From: Enterovibrio coralii
GTDB lineage: Bacteria; Pseudomonadota; Gammaproteobacteria; Enterobacterales; Vibrionaceae
Assembly: GCF_001559595.1 (NCBI RefSeq)
Contig: NZ_LNTY01000034.1
Span: forward strand, 62,001-126,000
Length of the DNA: 64,000 nucleotides
Direction of reading: 5' to 3'
Below are positions 30,034 to 38,864 of the stretch, in pieces (positions within the stretch are counted from its first letter, which is position 1; every line of letters begins with the position of its first letter). Made by a program: the position numbers and the translations under genes. The notes beneath the pieces are model-generated. The model saw only the letters and a list, made by a program, of their open reading frames with translations, did not search any database and was not told where the DNA came from.

Positions 30034-30060
30034 TAGTTGACCGAGCGTAAAGATTAGAGG

Positions 30061-30086
30061 AAAGGGCTTCATATGAAGCCCTTTTT
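30061..30086. terminator. Bidirectional terminator
   Basis: The perfect palindrome AAAGGGCTTCAT / ATGAAGCCCTTT is followed by T on the plus strand and lies between convergent genes. Confidence 0.85.
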
Positions 30087-30089
30087 CTG

Positions 30090-30296
30090 TTACCACTGTT
30101 GGCCAACGTTTGGGTCAAAGCTGCCGCCGTTGTTGGTGCAAATCAAAGTTGGAAGGTAATCGGTCGAGCCATCTGGTAAATCACACATTACGAGTGGTCC
30201 TGTTTGAGTTGCCCAGCCCGAATCATTTGCTTGGGTGGTGAAGCTCATCGAAAATGCGAAACCAAGTGCTGCTACTAAAGTAAAAATCTTCTTCAT
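30090..30296 (-). CDS. Small secreted protein of unknown function (68 aa)
   Basis: This short ORF has a clear signal peptide (MKKIFTLVAALGFAFSMSFTTQA) and a mature part of about 45 residues with two cysteines (LVMCDLPDG and PTLICTNNG) that could form one disulfide. A ribosome-binding site TTAGGAGAG precedes the ATG. I do not recognise the family. It converges with the DUF2057-like gene and shares its terminator. Expression is plausible given the signal peptide and ribosome-binding site. Confidence 0.65.
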   Translation of the reverse strand: MKKIFTLVAALGFAFSMSFTTQANDSGWATQTGPLVMCDLPDGSTDYLPTLICTNNGGSFDPNVGQQW

Positions 30297-30561
30297 CGTA
30301 ACTCTCCTAACTAATTGCCTAACTATTTGTTATGTGTTTCACAGTTATGTTAGGACTGTTTTACATTTTTCGATGAAAAATAAGATCGAGATCTTATTTG
30401 TGAGACTTTTCATGTTTGTTTACAACGATATGTCCCTTTTCGCCATGGCGTTTTCTAATTATATCCAGTGATTGTTCAACGCCTCATCAACGCTTACAAT
30501 AGCGGCTTTCTCGGAATTCAATCCGTGTCCTTAGAACTTTGCTGAACGTTATAGGATTAAC

Positions 30562-31983
30562 ATGACAGTTAAAACACGTTTTGCACCAAGCCCAACAGGC
30601 TTCTTGCATGTAGGTGGTGCGCGTACTGCACTATATTCTTGGCTTTACGCTAAACACACTGGCGGTGAGTTTGTACTTCGTATTGAAGACACTGACTTAG
30701 AACGTTCTACCCAAGAAGCTATTGACGCAATTATCGAGGGTATGGAATGGCTAGGTTTGGATTGGGATGAAGGTCCTTACTATCAGACCAAGCGTTTTGA
30801 TCGTTATAACGAAGTTGTCGATCAATTGATGGCTGAAGACAAAGCTTATAAATGCTATGCGCCGAAAGAGTTGCTTGACGAAATTCGTGAAGAGCAAATG
30901 GCTGCAGGTCTTAAACCTCGTTATGACGCAAACCACCCTCGCATTATTGAGGCAAACAGCAATGTTGCTGATGATGCGCCTTTCTGTATCCGTTTTCGTA
31001 ACCCGAAAGAAGGTTCAGTTGTTTTTGAAGACTATGTGCGCGGTCGTATCGAGTTCTCAAACAGCGAATTGGATGATCTGATTATCCGTCGTACAGACGG
31101 CAGTCCTACCTATAACTTCTGTGTAGTTATTGACGATATCGATATGGGCATTACACAGGTTGTGCGTGGTGAAGACCATATCAACAATACGCCTCGTCAA
31201 ATCAATATCTACAAAGCGTTGAATGCAAAAATCCCTGAGTTTGCACACTGCTCAATGATTCTGGGTGATGACGGTGCAAAACTGTCGAAACGCCATGGCG
31301 CAGTTAGCGTTATGCAATACCGCGACGAAGGCTATCTGCCACAAGCATTGCTGAATTACTTGGTGCGTTTGGGTTGGTCTCATGGTGACCAAGAAATCTT
31401 CTCAATGGAAGAAATGATTGAGCTCTTCCGTTTGGAATCAATTTCGAAGTCTGCATCAGCGTTCAACACCGATAAGTTGCTTTGGTTGAACAACCACTAC
31501 ATTAAGTCATCTGAGCCAGAGTATGTTGCTAAATACTTGCAATGGCATATGGATGCGAAAGAGATCTCTGTGGAAAATGGTCCAGCGTTGACTGATGTTA
31601 TTCAATTAGTTGGTGAGCGTTGCAATACACTGGTTGAACTTGCTGAGCAAAGCCGATACTTCTACCAAGATTTTGAAGAGTTTGAAGCGGGTGCCGCGAA
31701 GAAACATCTTCGCCCTGTAGCTAAAGAGGCACTGGAGCTGGCTAAAGCGAAAGTTGAAGCTCTAGATACTTGGACGACTGAAAACCTTCACACTGTGATT
31801 GCTGATGTATGTTCTGAGTTGGAGCTGGGCATGGGTAAGGTCGGTATGCCGCTGCGTGTTGCTGTTACAGGTCAAGGTCAGTCACCATCAGTTGATGCCG
31901 TGATGCAATTGGTTGGTAAAGATCGTGTAATCAAGCGAATCGACTTAGCTCTTGAATACATTAACCAGCGTGCTGCTCAATAA
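30562..31983 (+). CDS. gltX: Glutamyl-tRNA synthetase
   Basis: This class I synthetase charges tRNA-Glu. The HIGH-type motif is in [20 protein letters not shown] and the KMSKS-type motif is [10 protein letters not shown]. Its length of 473 aa is standard. The C-terminal anticodon-binding part is complete. The start follows TAGGATTAAC. It ends at a strong terminator (32003-32030). The 265-base upstream spacer holds its promoter and that of the small secreted protein; I could not place them exactly. Confidence 0.98.
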   Translation: MTVKTRFAPSPTGFLHVGGARTALYSWLYAKHTGGEFVLRIEDTDLERSTQEAIDAIIEGMEWLGLDWDEGPYYQTKRFDRYNEVVDQLMAEDKAYKCYAPKELLDEIREEQMAAGLKPRYDANHPRIIEANSNVADDAPFCIRFRNPKEGSVVFEDYVRGRIEFSNSELDDLIIRRTDGSPTYNFCVVIDDIDMGITQVVRGEDHINNTPRQINIYKALNAKIPEFAHCSMILGDDGAKLSKRHGAVSVMQYRDEGYLPQALLNYLVRLGWSHGDQEIFSMEEMIELFRLESISKSASAFNTDKLLWLNNHYIKSSEPEYVAKYLQWHMDAKEISVENGPALTDVIQLVGERCNTLVELAEQSRYFYQDFEEFEAGAAKKHLRPVAKEALELAKAKVEALDTWTTENLHTVIADVCSELELGMGKVGMPLRVAVTGQGQSPSVDAVMQLVGKDRVIKRIDLALEYINQRAAQ

Positions 31984-32002
31984 CCACCGTTAATCTGTGA
32001 TC

Positions 32003-32030
32003 AAGCCCCGACATTGTTCGGGGCTTTTTT
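32003..32030 (+). terminator. gltX terminator
   Basis: A 9-bp stem AAGCCCCGA / TCGGGGCTT with a 6-base loop, ending in six T. Confidence 0.92.
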
Positions 32031-32358
32031 CTACCTAATTTTTACTAATTGAAAACTAAATCAATAACATAATGCGACTGGGTTCACTTTCCTGGTCCCG
32101 AAATCATAAGTGCTTAGTCTTTGTGTTTTTCATTAAGTGCTAATTAAGTGATTTTGTTCACGTTGAATTTGGTTTTTCTGAATTTTGCATGTTTTTTAGA
32201 TATTTAAAAGATTTTAAGTGTATGATTTTTATGGGTTAATAATCTTTTATATTTTAATTTTGAACCAATTCAAACTTCATTCAGATATGGATTTTTTTTT
32301 TATCGAGACGAATTAAGCTGCTCGTCGTTGATAAATCAAATCAATAAAACACCGGTGT

Positions 32359-32391
32359 CGTTTGCTTTCGGCGGCCAACTTGAAGCAAACG
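32359..32391 (+). promoter_or_regulatory. Conserved porin 5'-leader hairpin (copy 2)
   Basis: CGTTTGCTTT (32359-32368) pairs with GAAGCAAACG (32382-32391) through 10 bp with one G-U pair, around loop CGGCGGCCAACTT. The 18 bases TTGCTTTCGGCGGCCAAC are identical to those in copy 1. It ends 39 bases before the porin start codon, the same distance as in copy 1. Confidence 0.6.
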
Positions 32392-32430
32392 AAACTCTTC
32401 GCCGGGAATTACATATTTAAGGAGTTTTCC

Positions 32431-33468
32431 ATGGACAAAACTTTCAAACGTACGCTTTTAGGCATGGCTGTAGCAATGGCTGCAGTATCTGGTTCAGCAA
32501 ATGCAGCTATTTCTTTGGCTGGCGACGCAGTAAATCTTTACGGTCAAGCAGCTGGTTTTGCACACATCACTAACCCAGAAGAAGGTGAAGGTGCAGCTCA
32601 AGCAGTTATCGAATCACGTGTAGGTTTCCGTGGCACAGTAGAATTCGACAACTTTGCTCCTAACTTCATTTGGCAAATCGAAAGTGGTGATGCGAACGCT
32701 ACCGATTACGGTTCATTCGGTATGCGTGATACTTTCGTAGGTCTGGACTTTGAAGGCGTTGGTAGCTTCAAGTTTGGTCGTCAGCTGGTAGCTTCATACA
32801 ACTACGTTGACTGGCCACACTCAAACCCAGGTCTGGGTAACGTTTTTGATGGTCACAACACACTTGGTGGTGTTGGCGTAGACGCTGATGGCAAATATGA
32901 AGCAACGCGCGTTGCATTTGAAGACCGTGCAAACAACAACTTCCGTTTTGACTCTGCAACTTTTGGCGGTTTTAACTTCCAAGCTACTCTGAGTGGCATG
33001 GGCGACACTCGTGACGCACTTGTAATGAGTGTTGCGGGTTCTTACACCTACAATGGTTTGAGCCTGCACGCTGGTTACTACGACCAAGGTGGTTACACTA
33101 ACTCTGACAATGTGAAAGCTGGCGACAACTCTTACATCATCGTTGGTGGTAGCCTGACTATGGGTGACATCACGCTGACTGCTGGTTGGAAGAGCATGGA
33201 AAATGGTCTGAACAACAATGACCAAGACGCATTCTCTGCAACAGCTCAGTACATCATCGACGGTACTTGGATGCTGAAAGCTGGTTACGCTGCAACTACA
33301 GACTCTAAACTGGCAAATGATGACGGTTCTACAGCAATCACTGCTCGCGTAGGTTACTTGCTGCCAAGCGCAATCATCTACACCGACGTACGTTCTTACG
33401 ACTACTACGGTGCTGACAAATCAACAGATGCAACAAACGTTCTGATCGGTCTGGAATACTACTGGTAA
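32431..33468 (+). CDS. Outer-membrane porin, OmpU/OmpC-like (copy 2)
   Basis: This is a 345-aa porin paralogous to the one at 27973. The signal peptide ends SGSANA and the barrel ends LEYYW with the terminal aromatic. The ATG at 32431 follows AAGGAG; an in-frame upstream ATG at 32362 lies within the leader hairpin and would add 23 residues before the signal peptide, so it is rejected. Long blocks match copy 1 (KFGRQLVASYNYVDWPH, LPSAIIYTDVRSYDYYG). Both are probably major porins expressed under different salinity or nutrient conditions. Confidence 0.92.
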   Translation: MDKTFKRTLLGMAVAMAAVSGSANAAISLAGDAVNLYGQAAGFAHITNPEEGEGAAQAVIESRVGFRGTVEFDNFAPNFIWQIESGDANATDYGSFGMRDTFVGLDFEGVGSFKFGRQLVASYNYVDWPHSNPGLGNVFDGHNTLGGVGVDADGKYEATRVAFEDRANNNFRFDSATFGGFNFQATLSGMGDTRDALVMSVAGSYTYNGLSLHAGYYDQGGYTNSDNVKAGDNSYIIVGGSLTMGDITLTAGWKSMENGLNNNDQDAFSATAQYIIDGTWMLKAGYAATTDSKLANDDGSTAITARVGYLLPSAIIYTDVRSYDYYGADKSTDATNVLIGLEYYW

Positions 33469-33493
33469 TCGACCAAACGTTGTCCTAAACATC

Positions 33494-33518
33494 AAACGGG
33501 CCCTTGTGGCCCGTTTTT
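33494..33518 (+). terminator. Porin 2 terminator
   Basis: AAACGGGCC / GGCCCGTTT stem with loop CTTGT and a T run. Confidence 0.92.
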
Positions 33519-33615
33519 CTTTTTGCAGTTTTGAAAATTAAAGCACCGAGGGATGGTCAATCAGAAAATGAATTAAAGAGAGTTATTCAGCTAATAAAGT
33601 AGTTTAGAAAGAAGA

Positions 33616-33691
<76 letters not shown>

Positions 33692-33763
33692 ACATGGTGC
33701 CGAGGATGACACCGATGTGCTTAGTATACCGAATGATTAGAATAGGTTAAGTGTAAAGTCCGC

Positions 33764-34897
33764 TTATTGTGTTCCTTTGGTGGTTAAATCACCAATCTGA
33801 ATACTTGAGCTCAGTTCAACCGGTGCAACAGTAAACTCTGCAGATTTTTCGTAAACACGGCTAACGGTCAAGATCATTTCACTTTTTTTCAGTTGAGTGC
33901 GTTGTACACCAAACTGATCGGTAAATGATGCGTTGTGCCAAAGAGACAGTTCATCACCGTATTTCACACCGTGGATACGCCCCGCGTTGATTTGTCCTTT
34001 CTGGTCATTAATGGCAACAATCTCTGGCGTTGTGGCGCGGCAAGACAAATTACTTTCTAAATCCAAAAGGATGTTTCGGCTGACACGCTGCGCCATTTCC
34101 CCGTAAGGAGACGTCCAAAATCGTGCGGTTTTAGTATCAACTTGGCTGTGACGTTCAAAAGGCCACGCCGCAATGTCGCGATAGTTGTTTTGGTAAATCA
34201 CTTCCCCGGACTTTCCGTCAATTACATCTATTGATAACGCTAATTGCCTGTTCGTTTCATCATTTCTGAATCGTTTTTGATCGATTGTTGCACTCATATC
34301 AGTAATTGAGCCCACCAAAATAAACTGAGAGCCAGTGTCTTCTGCGATCATGCTAGCCACTTCCGGTGAGGAAGGGGAGACATGATGTGGAGTGATCCCC
34401 TGAGCGACAAAGCTTTGCGCTTGGGTTTCAAATTGGCGCTGAAGCAAAACCGTAAAGTCATCGCCAAACTGGAATATTCCGCCAAGGGCAGCGTGTTGTG
34501 GCGAAACAATGTCGAAGCGGCTCATGAGTAGCCCTTTCTTGTATTGGTTCTTGTGGCAAGCATTTGCCGATGGGTAAATGTCGATGCGGGCAGTCAATTT
34601 AATGACGCCCCCTCTCTCTTTAGTGTCGATAACTTGGATATGTCTGATTTCATTGCCGCTGAACTGGTAGTCGCTTCGGGACTCTTTGAAATAAGGACGA
34701 ATGTTTGCCAGCCCGGCAATATCGGCACCTGAGTATTTCAGGGCCTGATAAACTGCGTCCTCGAGTGCTCTTTCTCGCGCCTGCCCAGAATTTGTCAAAA
34801 CGGTGCTTGTTCCTGTCACCTCGTACCATGCGGCCTGCGCTGATGCGGCAGCCAGCAGTAATCCTGTCGCGATAGGGGTAAGAAATCTTGTACTCAT
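33764..34897 (-). CDS. flgT: Flagellar assembly protein FlgT (H-ring)
   Basis: FlgT builds the H-ring around the LP ring of the sodium-driven Vibrio polar flagellum and helps the MotX/Y T-ring assemble. The 377-aa protein has a signal peptide ending ASAQA, then AWYEVTGTSTVL and a SxxARERALEDAVYQAL region typical of FlgT-N. The middle domain resembles TolB-N (GSQFILVGSITDMSA) and the C-terminal domain holds the NAGRIHGVKYGDEL segment. The ATG at 34897 is preferred over a TTG 15 bases upstream. It is divergent from flgO-flgP, the standard Vibrionaceae arrangement. Confidence 0.93.
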   Translation of the reverse strand: MSTRFLTPIATGLLLAAASAQAAWYEVTGTSTVLTNSGQARERALEDAVYQALKYSGADIAGLANIRPYFKESRSDYQFSGNEIRHIQVIDTKERGGVIKLTARIDIYPSANACHKNQYKKGLLMSRFDIVSPQHAALGGIFQFGDDFTVLLQRQFETQAQSFVAQGITPHHVSPSSPEVASMIAEDTGSQFILVGSITDMSATIDQKRFRNDETNRQLALSIDVIDGKSGEVIYQNNYRDIAAWPFERHSQVDTKTARFWTSPYGEMAQRVSRNILLDLESNLSCRATTPEIVAINDQKGQINAGRIHGVKYGDELSLWHNASFTDQFGVQRTQLKKSEMILTVSRVYEKSAEFTVAPVELSSSIQIGDLTTKGTQ

Positions 34898-35105
34898 AAG
34901 ACCCGTTTCCAATAATAGGTATAAAAATTGCTAGACCAAAATACATCGCATACAAAGTGGCAACGTGGTTAGCAAATACGGCAAGTTAATGACCACGATG
35001 ATGCAAATAATGTTCCTAAATTTAGGAAAGATAAAGGTCAAATCAGGTGAGTGAAAGTTATTCAGTTTACCTAATGACTATGGACGAGCTCGGAGCCAGA
35101 CAATA

Positions 35106-35741
35106 ATGAAAAACTGGATAGTTATCTTAATGAGTCTAGTAACCGTTTCCTGTGCTTATCATCCGATTTATAACGGTAAAGAGCCGTATTCGGGAAGCCA
35201 GTTTCTGTTACAGCAAACACCTCGGCACACGTTGGATTACTTTCTTGATGGTCTCGCTGAAGAATTACTCGAAACCAATAACTACTTGACGGCAAGAACA
35301 CCGATGGCTGTGGTGTCATTTGTTGATGTAGAAGAAATGGATGAAACCAACTGGCTGGGTAACTCTGTCACTGAAGGTATGATCTATCAGATGCAGCGCC
35401 GAGGTTTCACCGTCATTGACTTTAAGAATACAGGTTCGATTCGTGTAACGCCAGAAGGGGATTTTACCCTGAGCCGCAATTGGAAAGAGCTACACCCAGA
35501 GCAGCAAATTGATTATGTGTTGACGGGCACCATGCTTCGTCAAGGCGGCGGTGTGTTGGTGAATGCGCGCATCGTAGGCATGCGCTCGCGTGTTGTGGTG
35601 GCTTCGTCGCAAGGTTTCTTACCTGCGGACAGAATTGGCCGCGACATTGATACACTACGAAAAGTTCGCATTGAAGACGGCGTTATTATTCGAGGCGACA
35701 AGCGCAAGCACTCGGTGGATACCGTTATTCTCAAACCCTGA
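35106..35741 (+). CDS. flgO: Flagellar H-ring protein FlgO
   Basis: This 211-aa exported protein with a lipoprotein-like N-terminus (SLVTVSC) carries a FlgO domain (about 55-190) with TPMAVVSFVDVEEMDETNWLG. FlgO and FlgP form the outer part of the H-ring in Vibrio and are needed for stable flagella and full motility. The gene is followed by flgP after 3 bases (18 bases to the preferred start), forming a two-gene operon divergent from flgT. Confidence 0.92.
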   Translation: MKNWIVILMSLVTVSCAYHPIYNGKEPYSGSQFLLQQTPRHTLDYFLDGLAEELLETNNYLTARTPMAVVSFVDVEEMDETNWLGNSVTEGMIYQMQRRGFTVIDFKNTGSIRVTPEGDFTLSRNWKELHPEQQIDYVLTGTMLRQGGGVLVNARIVGMRSRVVVASSQGFLPADRIGRDIDTLRKVRIEDGVIIRGDKRKHSVDTVILKP

Positions 35742-35759
35742 TAAATGAACGGAGCAAAC

Positions 35760-36188
35760 ATGAAAACGTGGCTGACAACGGCTTTATTGCTGATGCTGAC
35801 AGCGTGCCAACCCTTAACCACCATCCGTTCTGATGAATTGCTTACAGCGGTCGGTACTGCGTCTATCAGCGCGCAACGCGGTGAGACAATGGAAGAGAAG
35901 CAGTTCCGTGCGATGAGAGCATCCAAGCTAGAAGCCTATAAAGAGCTTTCCGAGCAAGTGTATGGCATTCGCATCAGCGGTTTGACGGAAGTGGACGATC
36001 AAAGCTTGGGCAACGACAGAACACACGGTGCCGTCGACGGTATTATTCGTGCAGCAGAAGTCATTTCCAGCTATAAAGTGGGTGACAGCTATGTCACAGA
36101 GATGGAGCTGAACCTTCGCAAGATGAACAAGATGAAAGAATATGGCGAATCACATCATGTTCCATCAAACACCACAGTGATCTTCTAG
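35760..36188 (+). CDS. flgP: Flagellar H-ring lipoprotein FlgP
   Basis: This is a 142-aa outer-membrane lipoprotein with lipobox LTAC, followed by the FlgP/LPP20 domain (LEAYKELSEQVYGIRISG...). It partners FlgO in the basal-body H-ring. The preferred start is the ATG at 35760 (MKTWLTTALLLMLTAC) with ACGGAGC upstream; the ATG at 35745 would put five residues before a normal lipoprotein signal. It ends at a bidirectional terminator shared with flgN. Confidence 0.93.
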   Translation: MKTWLTTALLLMLTACQPLTTIRSDELLTAVGTASISAQRGETMEEKQFRAMRASKLEAYKELSEQVYGIRISGLTEVDDQSLGNDRTHGAVDGIIRAAEVISSYKVGDSYVTEMELNLRKMNKMKEYGESHHVPSNTTVIF

Positions 36189-36216
36189 TTTCTCGATACT
36201 CAAAAGCTTTAAAAAA

Positions 36217-36247
36217 AGAAAAGCAGCCATTTGGCTGCTTTTCTTTT
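36217..36247. terminator. Bidirectional terminator flgP / flgN
   Basis: A perfect 12-bp stem AGAAAAGCAGCC / GGCTGCTTTTCT with a 4-base loop lies between the convergent flgP and flgN genes. Confidence 0.88.
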
Positions 36248-36261
36248 CTGTTCGTTATTTC

Positions 36262-36687
36262 TTAGGCTTTGATGTTTGTGCCCAGTGTGCGACTGCCGGA
36301 TGCTTGCCCATCACTGTCATAGGTGAGCTCATTTTTGCCTGCGGCTTCTTGGAAAAGGTTACGAAGCTTATGCATGCTAAGTTGCGCGCGTTGAAGTGCA
36401 GCACCGTTGCTTTCATTCAAAGAGTGGCATTGCTCGAGCGTTTGTTTGATTTTGGTTATCTGCTCTTTCACTTCATCTGATGGGGACGCCAATTCGCTGC
36501 ATCTTGCCAGTTGAGCGTCTGTAAGTTGGATGCGTTGAATGGTTGCCAGCTTTCTTTTGGCGCAAGCTTCAATGTCAGTGGCCTTTCTTGCGGCAATCAC
36601 TGTGGTTTCAGTTTCCATTACTTCTAACAGCTCAAGGACATTGTCGGACTGAGCTTGAAGCAATTCTTCAAACGTTGGCGTCGACAT
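36262..36687 (-). CDS. flgN: Flagellar export chaperone FlgN
   Basis: This is a 141-aa mostly helical cytoplasmic protein, matching FlgN, the chaperone for the hook-filament junction proteins FlgK and FlgL. It has long amphipathic helices and no membrane segment. It lies 6 bases after flgM, the usual pair, and downstream of the flgM sigma-28 promoter. Confidence 0.9.
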   Translation of the reverse strand: MSTPTFEELLQAQSDNVLELLEVMETETTVIAARKATDIEACAKRKLATIQRIQLTDAQLARCSELASPSDEVKEQITKIKQTLEQCHSLNESNGAALQRAQLSMHKLRNLFQEAAGKNELTYDSDGQASGSRTLGTNIKA

Positions 36688-36693
36688 TAATGA

Positions 36694-37011
36694 TTACTTG
36701 AGCCCACGAAGTTCATCTTCGTGTTTGAGCATGTTAGACGCCAGGCGATCAGCATCGACTCGGTATGAGCCATTTGCAATCGCTTCTTTGATCGCAGCGA
36801 CTTTTGCGCTGTCGAAATGGGTTTCGCTTGCCATTTGTTGATTCATTGCGCCAATTGCTCGGCTTTGCTCACTTAAAGAAAACGCATCACCTTTGTGATT
36901 GCGCACTTCGCCTGAACCGCTTGATTCAACGGCAGTGCCTTGTGACTTGCTTTGGTTGCTTCTGTTCGTATTTAACGGCTGACCAGAACGCAGATGATCG
37001 ATACTTGCCAT
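36694..37011 (-). CDS. flgM: Anti-sigma-28 factor FlgM
   Basis: FlgM is the 105-aa inhibitor that holds FliA until the hook is finished and is then exported. It has the N-terminal MASIDHLRSGQPLNTNRSNQ and the C-terminal sigma-binding helix region VDADRLASNMLKHEDEL, preceded by KVAAIKEAIANGSYR. A near-consensus sigma-28 promoter lies 42 bases upstream. It precedes flgN and follows flgA on the same strand. Confidence 0.95.
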   Translation of the reverse strand: MASIDHLRSGQPLNTNRSNQSKSQGTAVESSGSGEVRNHKGDAFSLSEQSRAIGAMNQQMASETHFDSAKVAAIKEAIANGSYRVDADRLASNMLKHEDELRGLK

Positions 37012-37052
37012 AACTAAGCCTTAATATCTGTCCGAACCTTCTGTTGCTCACA

Positions 37053-37079
37053 GTATCGGCAGCACTTATGTGAACTTTA
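37053..37079 (-). promoter_or_regulatory. Sigma-28 (FliA) promoter of flgMN
   Basis: On the minus strand TAAAGTTC, 11 bases, GCCGATAC: only two bases away from the FliA consensus TAAAGTTT-N11-GCCGATAA. It is upstream of flgM, a known FliA target. Confidence 0.88.
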
Positions 37080-37097
37080 GCACTAAATTTCACTAAA

Positions 37098-37796
37098 TTA
37101 GAATTTCACATCTACGTGCCCAACTGCTGTGATTGTAGCATCAACGATACGGTTAGATTTGCTGTTGCGAACCTTAATTTGCTCCCCGAGAGCACCGTCA
37201 CTTAATGCACTACCTTTTGCAATAATATTCAATCCAGTACCGGAAGCTGTAATGATGACTTCATCATTGCGGCAGACCATACAAATATCGTTGCCTTGCA
37301 CCGGCTCTCCCATACCCACGTTTCTCTTTATCCGAGAGCCGACGATGATATCCGCGTCTGTGTATGTCTGACCACGCTGAAATCGGGCATCGACCAATTG
37401 AATAATCAGATCGGCATGGGTCAGCGTAATACCTCGGTCGAGCGGTCTTTTAGCAACGATGACAGGTGTAAGGAGTTTTATTTGCACCGGCACATACACT
37501 TGCCAGTTATCGTCTTTGCAACGCACCATCACAGTGACGCTTTTATTCAATGATTGGCGACCGGGAACCGTCGTTTCGAGTGGAGACGGGCAATTGGAGA
37601 GCACGAGTCTTGAATCAAGATGCCCGGCTTCAACATCGAGCTGGCCGTGTTCTGGCGGGGTTATCAGCGTTTCTACATAACTTTCAGCAGCATCTTTTAC
37701 TGCTTGGAGTTGATTTGCTGGAGCAGCGGCTATAATTGAGCTAAAGCCACTGACAAGTGTGCCGATAATGATGCAAACTAATCGTTGATAACACAT
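37098..37796 (-). CDS. flgA: Flagella basal body P-ring formation protein FlgA
   Basis: This is a periplasmic chaperone that helps FlgI assemble the P-ring. The 232-aa protein has a signal peptide (ends IIAAAPA), an SAF domain in the middle with VIVAKRPLDRGITLTHADL and the C-terminal AKGSALSDGALGEQIKVRN segment characteristic of FlgA. It is divergent from cheV and precedes flgM on the same strand. Confidence 0.95.
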   Translation of the reverse strand: MCYQRLVCIIIGTLVSGFSSIIAAAPANQLQAVKDAAESYVETLITPPEHGQLDVEAGHLDSRLVLSNCPSPLETTVPGRQSLNKSVTVMVRCKDDNWQVYVPVQIKLLTPVIVAKRPLDRGITLTHADLIIQLVDARFQRGQTYTDADIIVGSRIKRNVGMGEPVQGNDICMVCRNDEVIITASGTGLNIIAKGSALSDGALGEQIKVRNSKSNRIVDATITAVGHVDVKF

Positions 37797-37925
37797 AAGT
37801 CACAGAATGGTTAGTGAAAGTTAATATAGCTGCAGTGTTCCTTCAATTCGCATGCCAGAATAACGGCTTGCGCAAATGTTTGCTGCAATACGATAACAAA
37901 AACAGGGCAATATGGAGTTTATCTT

Positions 37926-38861
37926 ATGTCTGGGATTCTTGATACGGTCAATCAGCGTACGCAACTTGTCGGCCAGAACCGTCTGGAGCTATTGACCTTT
38001 CGTTTGATGCGTAGACAACGCTACGGCATCAACGTGTTTAAGGTAAAGGAAGTGCTCCAGTGTCCAAAGCTGACCTCAATGCCAAATCTTCACCCTCTTG
38101 TGAAAGGGGTAGCACACATCCGAGGCCAGACCGTTTCTGTTATTGATATGAGTTTGGCGACAGGCGGTTTACCGATCAACGATCCGGAAAATCGCTTCAT
38201 TATCATTTCTGAATTTAACCGTTCTACCCAAGGTTTCTTGGTGGGCTCGGTTGAACGTATCGTTAACATGCACTGGGAAGCGATCCTGCCACCACCTGAA
38301 GGCACAGGTAGCTCTAACTACTTGACCGCGGTGACTGAGATTGATGGTGAACTTGTTGAGATCCTCGACGTAGAGAAAATCCTCAACGAAATCTCGCCAG
38401 TTAATGAAGAAATCAGTGAAGAAGTTCTGTCGCAAAAACCAGTAGTAGAAGAAGGCGGTTCGGCTCCAAATGTGGTGCTGGTCGCGGATGATTCTAGCGT
38501 TGCGCGCCGTCAGGTGAAACGTGCGGTTGAAACCATCGGGTATGATGTGATTCTGGCGCATGATGGACGCGATGCGTTGAACAAGCTTCAAGAGATGGCA
38601 GCAGAAGGCGACATCTACGATCGACTGGCTCTGGTGATTTCTGATATTGAAATGCCAGAGATGGATGGCTACACCTTAACGACTGAAATCAAAAAGGATG
38701 CGAACCTTAAAGATCTTCATGTAGTATTGCACTCGTCACTCAGTGGTGTGTTCAATGAAGCGATGGTTCAGCGCGTTGGCGCAGACGCATTCATTCCGAA
38801 ATTTGATCCGGACGAGTTGAGCGCAGCAGTCATCCAAGCGGTTAAGGGCGTAGAAAGCTAA
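37926..38861 (+). CDS. cheV: Chemotaxis coupling protein CheV
   Basis: This is a 311-aa fusion of a CheW-like adaptor (about 20-165) and a C-terminal receiver domain (about 180-305). The receiver has VVLVADDSSVARR with the acidic pair and LVISDIEMPEMDGYTL with the phosphorylated Asp. It couples chemoreceptors to CheA and is tuned by phosphorylation. It is followed by cheR after 3 bases; the pair lies at the start of the Vibrio polar flagellar region 1. Confidence 0.95.
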   Translation: MSGILDTVNQRTQLVGQNRLELLTFRLMRRQRYGINVFKVKEVLQCPKLTSMPNLHPLVKGVAHIRGQTVSVIDMSLATGGLPINDPENRFIIISEFNRSTQGFLVGSVERIVNMHWEAILPPPEGTGSSNYLTAVTEIDGELVEILDVEKILNEISPVNEEISEEVLSQKPVVEEGGSAPNVVLVADDSSVARRQVKRAVETIGYDVILAHDGRDALNKLQEMAAEGDIYDRLALVISDIEMPEMDGYTLTTEIKKDANLKDLHVVLHSSLSGVFNEAMVQRVGADAFIPKFDPDELSAAVIQAVKGVES

Positions 38862-38864
38862 TCA

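Larger units (their letters stand above)
31984..32430 (+). promoter_or_regulatory. Upstream region of the second porin gene
   Basis: After the gltX terminator there are 400 AT-rich bases without a credible ORF. TTAAGTG occurs at 32133-32139, 32144-32150 and 32214-32220, with a near copy ATAAGTG at 32106-32112. The first porin's leader has similar repeats. The region ends with the conserved leader hairpin. Confidence 0.5.

Noticed and set aside
32362..32430. N-terminal extension of the second porin starting at an upstream ATG
   Set aside because: The extension overlaps the leader hairpin, and the ATG at 32431 has AAGGAG and a normal signal peptide.
34950..34980. Sigma-54-like GTGGCAACGTGGTTAGC upstream of flgO
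   Set aside because: The GG-GC distance is 11 instead of 10 bases and the boxes are poor.
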